Assembly (NCBI GenBank): GCA_008973525.1
Contig: WACJ01000517.1
Span: forward strand, 2,418,001-2,482,000
DNA length: 64,000 bases
From: Stenopsyche tienmushanensis
Taxonomy: Eukaryota; Arthropoda; Insecta; Trichoptera; Stenopsychidae
Direction: 5' to 3'
Both the position numbers and the translations under genes were made by a program. How positions within the stretch are numbered: the stretch's first letter is position 1; the number at the start of each line of letters is the position of its first letter. Below, piece by piece: positions 59,501 through 64,000 of this stretch. The notes beneath the pieces were generated by a model. It did no database searches. It was not told the DNA's origin and worked only from the letters and a program-made list of their open reading frames with translations.

Positions 59501-62500
59501 ACACATACGCTATTCAATATTAATCATTCGAATGTGGATAGCATTGTTCATTCTTTCCCTGTCGTTGTAGATCATCATTCAGTTTAATGATGGTGTCGTT
59601 TGCAATCTCCTTTAAGCTGTTTCAATTCCCTATATAAATTAAGGCTCATTTATCGCGTGGAATATCATGTAATTCTACTAAATGATGGGGTGCGGAAAAT
59701 GGTTAATGCGTGCGAAATAAGAGCTTATGTCGGCGTGATCGATGATAAAGGTTGAAACTGATGTTATTGGAGCTTAGAAAGACGGAACCCGCTACAAGAT
59801 CTTCAAGAAAAATGGCCAGAGAAACGAGAGAAGGACTGAGAGATATCGGGAATATTAAAAGATTTTATGTATCCCATCAACTACAAACACGCGCGCGTAT
59901 CCAGAAAAATCCCAATTCGATAGTTTTATTTTTTTGCTTTTGTACATAATAAAATACGCATCGGCTTAAAACTTTGCATTAACAATGAAGAAGTTTTTGC
60001 GAAAAAAAGATTTTATTTTACATTTTCATCCCTTCACGAGATGGATGGAATACAATTTTTTCAATATTTAAAAAAGAATAATAGTAGCCTACATCCTTTC
60101 TTTGAGTTTTAGAATAAAAACATTAAGCTTAGCATGAACTCAAACAAAATTTCTATCTTCTTTCAAGTCCTGTTTATAAAATAGTACAAACGAAAATTGT
60201 ACTTTCATGAGAATTTATTTAATATAAGATATTATAATACTGCAAATCGATATATACTCACACTCAAAAAAATAATAAACAAGCATTTATAATATTTTTT
60301 TAAAAACTATATGACACGAAGTCACTACTTTGTTGCGCCATGGGCGTATTTTGTTGATTGCTGGGTTAATAGCAACCCCGAACAGTATATTGCTGAGGGT
60401 AGTTATATGCCCTTCTTCCTAGTAGGAGAAAAGCTTTGCGCGGGAAAGGGAAGATTTAAAACCGTTGATTTTGATAGCAGGAACATTAACTTTAATCAAG
60501 AGAAGGTATCTTATTTGCACTATCTGATATCGTCAAGATTTGCTAATACAATTAAACAATATTTCTTTTAAATTTATATTCGTCCACCTTTCGGTATTGT
60601 GGAATCAATTAATTAATATTCTGAAGTAGTGTAGGATTGATATTTGTTCAAGTAAATAAATGAAAGCTTACTTGACTTAATAAGAGCAAGAAGCCAATCT
60701 TAATTGAATAGAGCAACCAATATCTTGAATATTTTTCATGTGAATGAACGACGATTCATTTTAGTAGTACTTTAATGGAAGTTGATTGAAACCTCAATTA
60801 ATTATTTCTAGTCGAATAAAATCTACCGTTGGGATTTCTACTAGACCCGTTAAGTAATAAAGGGTCGATTTCCCGTTCGGTTCGCAATTAATCGTATACC
60901 CAGAGAAATTGAGGTAAAAAATAATCAATGCATGTACCGATTTTTATTGACCAATTTTATATATATAAATTTATAACAACGAGACTCGAAAAATGATATA
61001 AAAGTCAAATAATTCAACATGCTATTGTATCTGGTTTATGGACCTAATATTTTTATATAACGCTGAAAATTGTATTCTATTGGATTTATGTGATTGTTCG
61101 AAGTACATAACTTAAATAAATGAAATGAAATAATGGTAAAATATTAAGCAAATTTCTGAAATTCTCACTTAGAATATTTTTAATTAATTTATAGTTTATT
61201 CCTCAAGGATTTTAACTATTTCAGCATTGTTCTGATATTTTGTAACGGTCCTTGAAATTATATAAGAAGTGAATTTTAATTATTTTTTATAATTGAGCAA
61301 TTATAATAAAATATAGAATTCCATAAGCCGTCTGAGTTTTATATTGATTAAAAGTGCAATACGTATACTATTCGCATTGATTATTTTTAATAAATATTCA
61401 TTGTTTCTTCTTATGGTTTCATATTCTGAATGAGATGTAATGCTATTTTTATAAGAAGTATTTTTAGATATAGAAGATTTATAGTAATAATTTCCTATCT
61501 TCCATATTTTGGTTTAATTTACATAAAACTAAGATATCAATTAGCATAATTTAGGTAGGAGAGTTTGGCTCTTGTTAATGAAAGTTATAATTATTTTGGA
61601 AAAAATAAGCTTTATAAATTTGTTTCCTCGAAACATGAAAAATCAAAGGCAAAAATATTGGAATAGATGAATTTTCAGATTAGGAAAAAATAGCTCGATA
61701 CTTTAACTTTTTACTAAATTTTGCAAACTTTTGCATGTTGATTTACTTTTTTACCGTCTGAATATGAACCTGAAGATTTATTCCACAACTTTTCAACGAG
61801 AGTCCAGGATCTAAGCCACTATACTAACACTTGGTCATCGATTAATCAATCCAACTAAAAACCGAAAAGCCGTTATTATTTCCGGAACGAAAACCAAAAC
61901 GATATAAAATGAGGTTGTAAGCTCTATTAATACATATAATATATATTACTATACAAAATAAATCGCTTAAAATAAAAATGAATTATTGTAAACAAGGAAG
62001 AAATGCAGATTTTTAATATAATTAGCTTGGGTAGCTCATTATAAAGATTCTAGTCTAAGTGATCTAATTTCATCATGACCCTATTAAGCAAAATCCTTCG
62101 TACCACAAAATGGTAAATTTTGAGAAATTGAGCATTTTTTTTTAATAAAGTTATAATTTAATTCATTTTATACATTTTAAGTGTAATTTCCATCAATAAA
62201 AGCAACGATTTTTTTCTTTTATTTGCAGTTTTTCAATTCACCATTTGAAAAAGCTTTAGTTTGGATTCAAAATACACATTAAAGTGATTTTCGACATCAC
62301 TTATTTTTCATTTTTTTGTCCTTTTAGAGTTTGCTCAAACAAAGAGAAATTAATCAGATGGAACTGGAGTCTGCAAAATATGGGGTGTGTAGCAAAATCT
62401 CTCACCTTCATTATAATTGTTTCATGGGGAATTCATGGTTCATGAGGGCGTATATTAAAATGGTGGTGACTTCGAAATTTGAGATATCGATAGTAAGTAT

Positions 62501-64000
62501 AATATATAGATTTAACATGAAAATCAAATGAAGAATTTATGTAATTTGAGTGAGTATTTAAAGGTTTTATGGCTTAATAGGTCCTTGAAATGACGTCTTT
62601 GAAAAGTTATTCTTTCCCCATCTTGCTTTCTCGTATTTTATTAGACAGGAGTAGAAATCAACAGGTTCTTTTCTGAGTGTCTTGTGGGCATACCACGTTC
62701 GGTATATTGCTATTGTAGAACGTGGGAAGTTTTGGGTCACGTGAAGAAATAATGTGGGATTGTTAAAGAGTAGAGATTTTCCGGCACCGGAATGGTGGTG
62801 AAACAAAAAATGACATCAACGAATTTCCAGGGGGATTTCTATTTAATGTTGCAGTCGCTCGTAACAGATCTTCAAGACTGGGAGTTTATAGGAAATTTGT
62901 GGGATAATTTTCAGGGTATTGTGTTTAGCAATATGGGACATTGTTTAATATAGTTTCAGTGTGGCGGTGTTATCTTTATCCAACTTATATTAATATTATA
63001 TCGAAATATGCAAATAACGGTAAAGTATGAGGTAAACTAGTTTATTAGACGGAAGCTACACACAACTATGTACTTCAAAACTAATAGCGATGTTGTAATT
63101 TTAAGATGTTGAAGAAGAAATTTGAAAATCATTTTTGCTTCATACTTTGTTTAAATGAATACTAAAATATCACTCTAAGTTTCAATCGTTAAGCGCTTCT
63201 TAATATTATATATGCATTTGAATGTAAAGTATATTTACAGCGAAACTCTCTTAACGTAAAACTAATCAGAAGATGGCTCCATAAAGAATCTATGTAATCC
63301 ATTAGTTTTTCCCATAAGGTTAAATTAAAACAATTATAATTATGATTGCAAAATTATAACTCTCAGATGGCATTTCCAATTTATATTAAACACCTCAATA
63401 TTTACTATCTCAGGAGCAAAAAATCAGGTCAAGTCTGAATCGTGGTAACCGATTGGAAATATTGATACTTTAAAATTTATTGATATGATTATTTATGATA
63501 AAATTCTAAGAATTTGCAATCCTTTTAGCTTCCTAGCATCCATAATAATTTTATTTATCAATCATAAAGCTAATGTTTGATTATGAAATAAACTATAGAT
63601 TGACTAATACTGAAATTAATTCGCGTTAATCAATAAATCCAATAGTCATAAATATATAATAATCTATAAACGACTTCTCATACGTTTATATATTTATATT
63701 AATTCACGTTAACCCACGTTTGTTTGTCTGTCTGTGTACATTTTATTTATTATCCAAAGTATGTCCGTGAGAACGTTGTCTTTGATTTTTAAACAACTTG
63801 AAATTAATATATATTTACAAGTTTATTTTAAAATAGTTTACGACGTGCTTACAAACTATAATATCAATTAAATGGTTTCAATCCGTACTCTTAATAAATA
63901 CGCATACTTTTATTTTTCTGTTCATGAAATTAACAGGTATGAATAATTACTGTGATTAATGAAAAATTAAGCCTTTTGATAGTCCCTTGATTGAAAAACG
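56560..64000. other. upstream STK32 intron or 5' region, no exon found
   Basis: I looked on the minus strand for the STK32 N-lobe (glycine loop, VAIK-type lysine, and the HR residues preceding the DIKPDN exon) and did not find it. The remaining 5' exons probably lie beyond 64000. Open frames at 60311-60571 (plus) and 62567-62806 (minus) sit in GC-richer patches but show no recognisable family. Confidence 0.45.
57815..57870 (+). mobile_element. hAT-type terminus (solo end or small MITE)
   Basis: CAGCGATTCTCAAACTGGGG at 57815, followed by GACCCCTGGGGGTTCGCGA, is a typical hAT terminal/subterminal sequence. A weak inverted match (ATTCTCAAAGG on the minus strand, about 57935-57946) could be the other end of a MITE of roughly 130 bp. 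No target duplication was identified. Confidence 0.5.

Noticed and set aside
62567..62806. GAGKS in a minus-strand frame as a possible P-loop ATPase or kinase N-lobe exon
   Set aside because: The pattern GxxGAGKS with surrounding beta-strand and Walker B is not present, and it does not fit the STK32 glycine loop. The match is a short coincidence.

Overview
The window is AT-rich arthropod nuclear DNA, most likely from an insect. Genes are split by GT-AG introns, and the sequence is dense with decayed transposons of types common in insects: mariner, hAT, piggyBac-like TTAA elements, Tigger, Helitron and a Jockey-type LINE. I cannot name the order or species. There are no bacterial operons, CRISPR arrays or recognisable tRNA/rRNA genes.

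Three host genes are supported. (1) 1-269, plus strand: the last two exons of KCTD9, a BTB/pentapeptide-repeat protein. (2) 3736-15344, plus strand: a complete 19-exon MTHFSD-type gene (predicted 789 aa). It carries two consecutive methenyl-THF-synthetase-like domains with matching exon structure, then an RRM. It starts in a CpG-rich island that stands out from its surroundings. (3) 23296-56559, minus strand: the 3' five recognised exons of an STK32 (YANK) serine/threonine kinase. The 5' part lies beyond the right edge or was not recognised. A 38-nt exon carrying the catalytic loop is isolated by a 26-kb intron, and the protein ends in a long charged tail.

Layout: 270-2014 KCTD9 3' UTR and spacer; 2015-2752 a hAT element with a perfect 8-bp target duplication and a nested mariner fragment; 3600-4080 CpG island; 3773-15161 MTHFSD introns with two TTAA MITEs, a third in the last intron and a dead mariner; 15345-18440 UTR and spacer; 18443-19036 an inverted second MITE copy, cut by a Jockey-like LINE at 19037-22135; 22290-24778 the STK32 3' end; 24779-30024 an STK32 intron with a second copy of the hAT/mariner composite and another hAT; 30161-56521 the large STK32 intron with mariner, Tigger/mariner, TTAA-element and Helitron remnants among otherwise unannotated sequence; 56560-64000 further STK32 intron or upstream sequence.

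The most unusual points are the intragenic duplication in MTHFSD with divergence of the nucleotide-binding motif in the second unit, and the inverted MITE copies in the first and last introns of that gene, which place most of its exons between complementary sequences in one pre-mRNA. The composite and chimeric transposons also merit attention. The three host genes are not an obvious pathway; their adjacency is simply local gene order.
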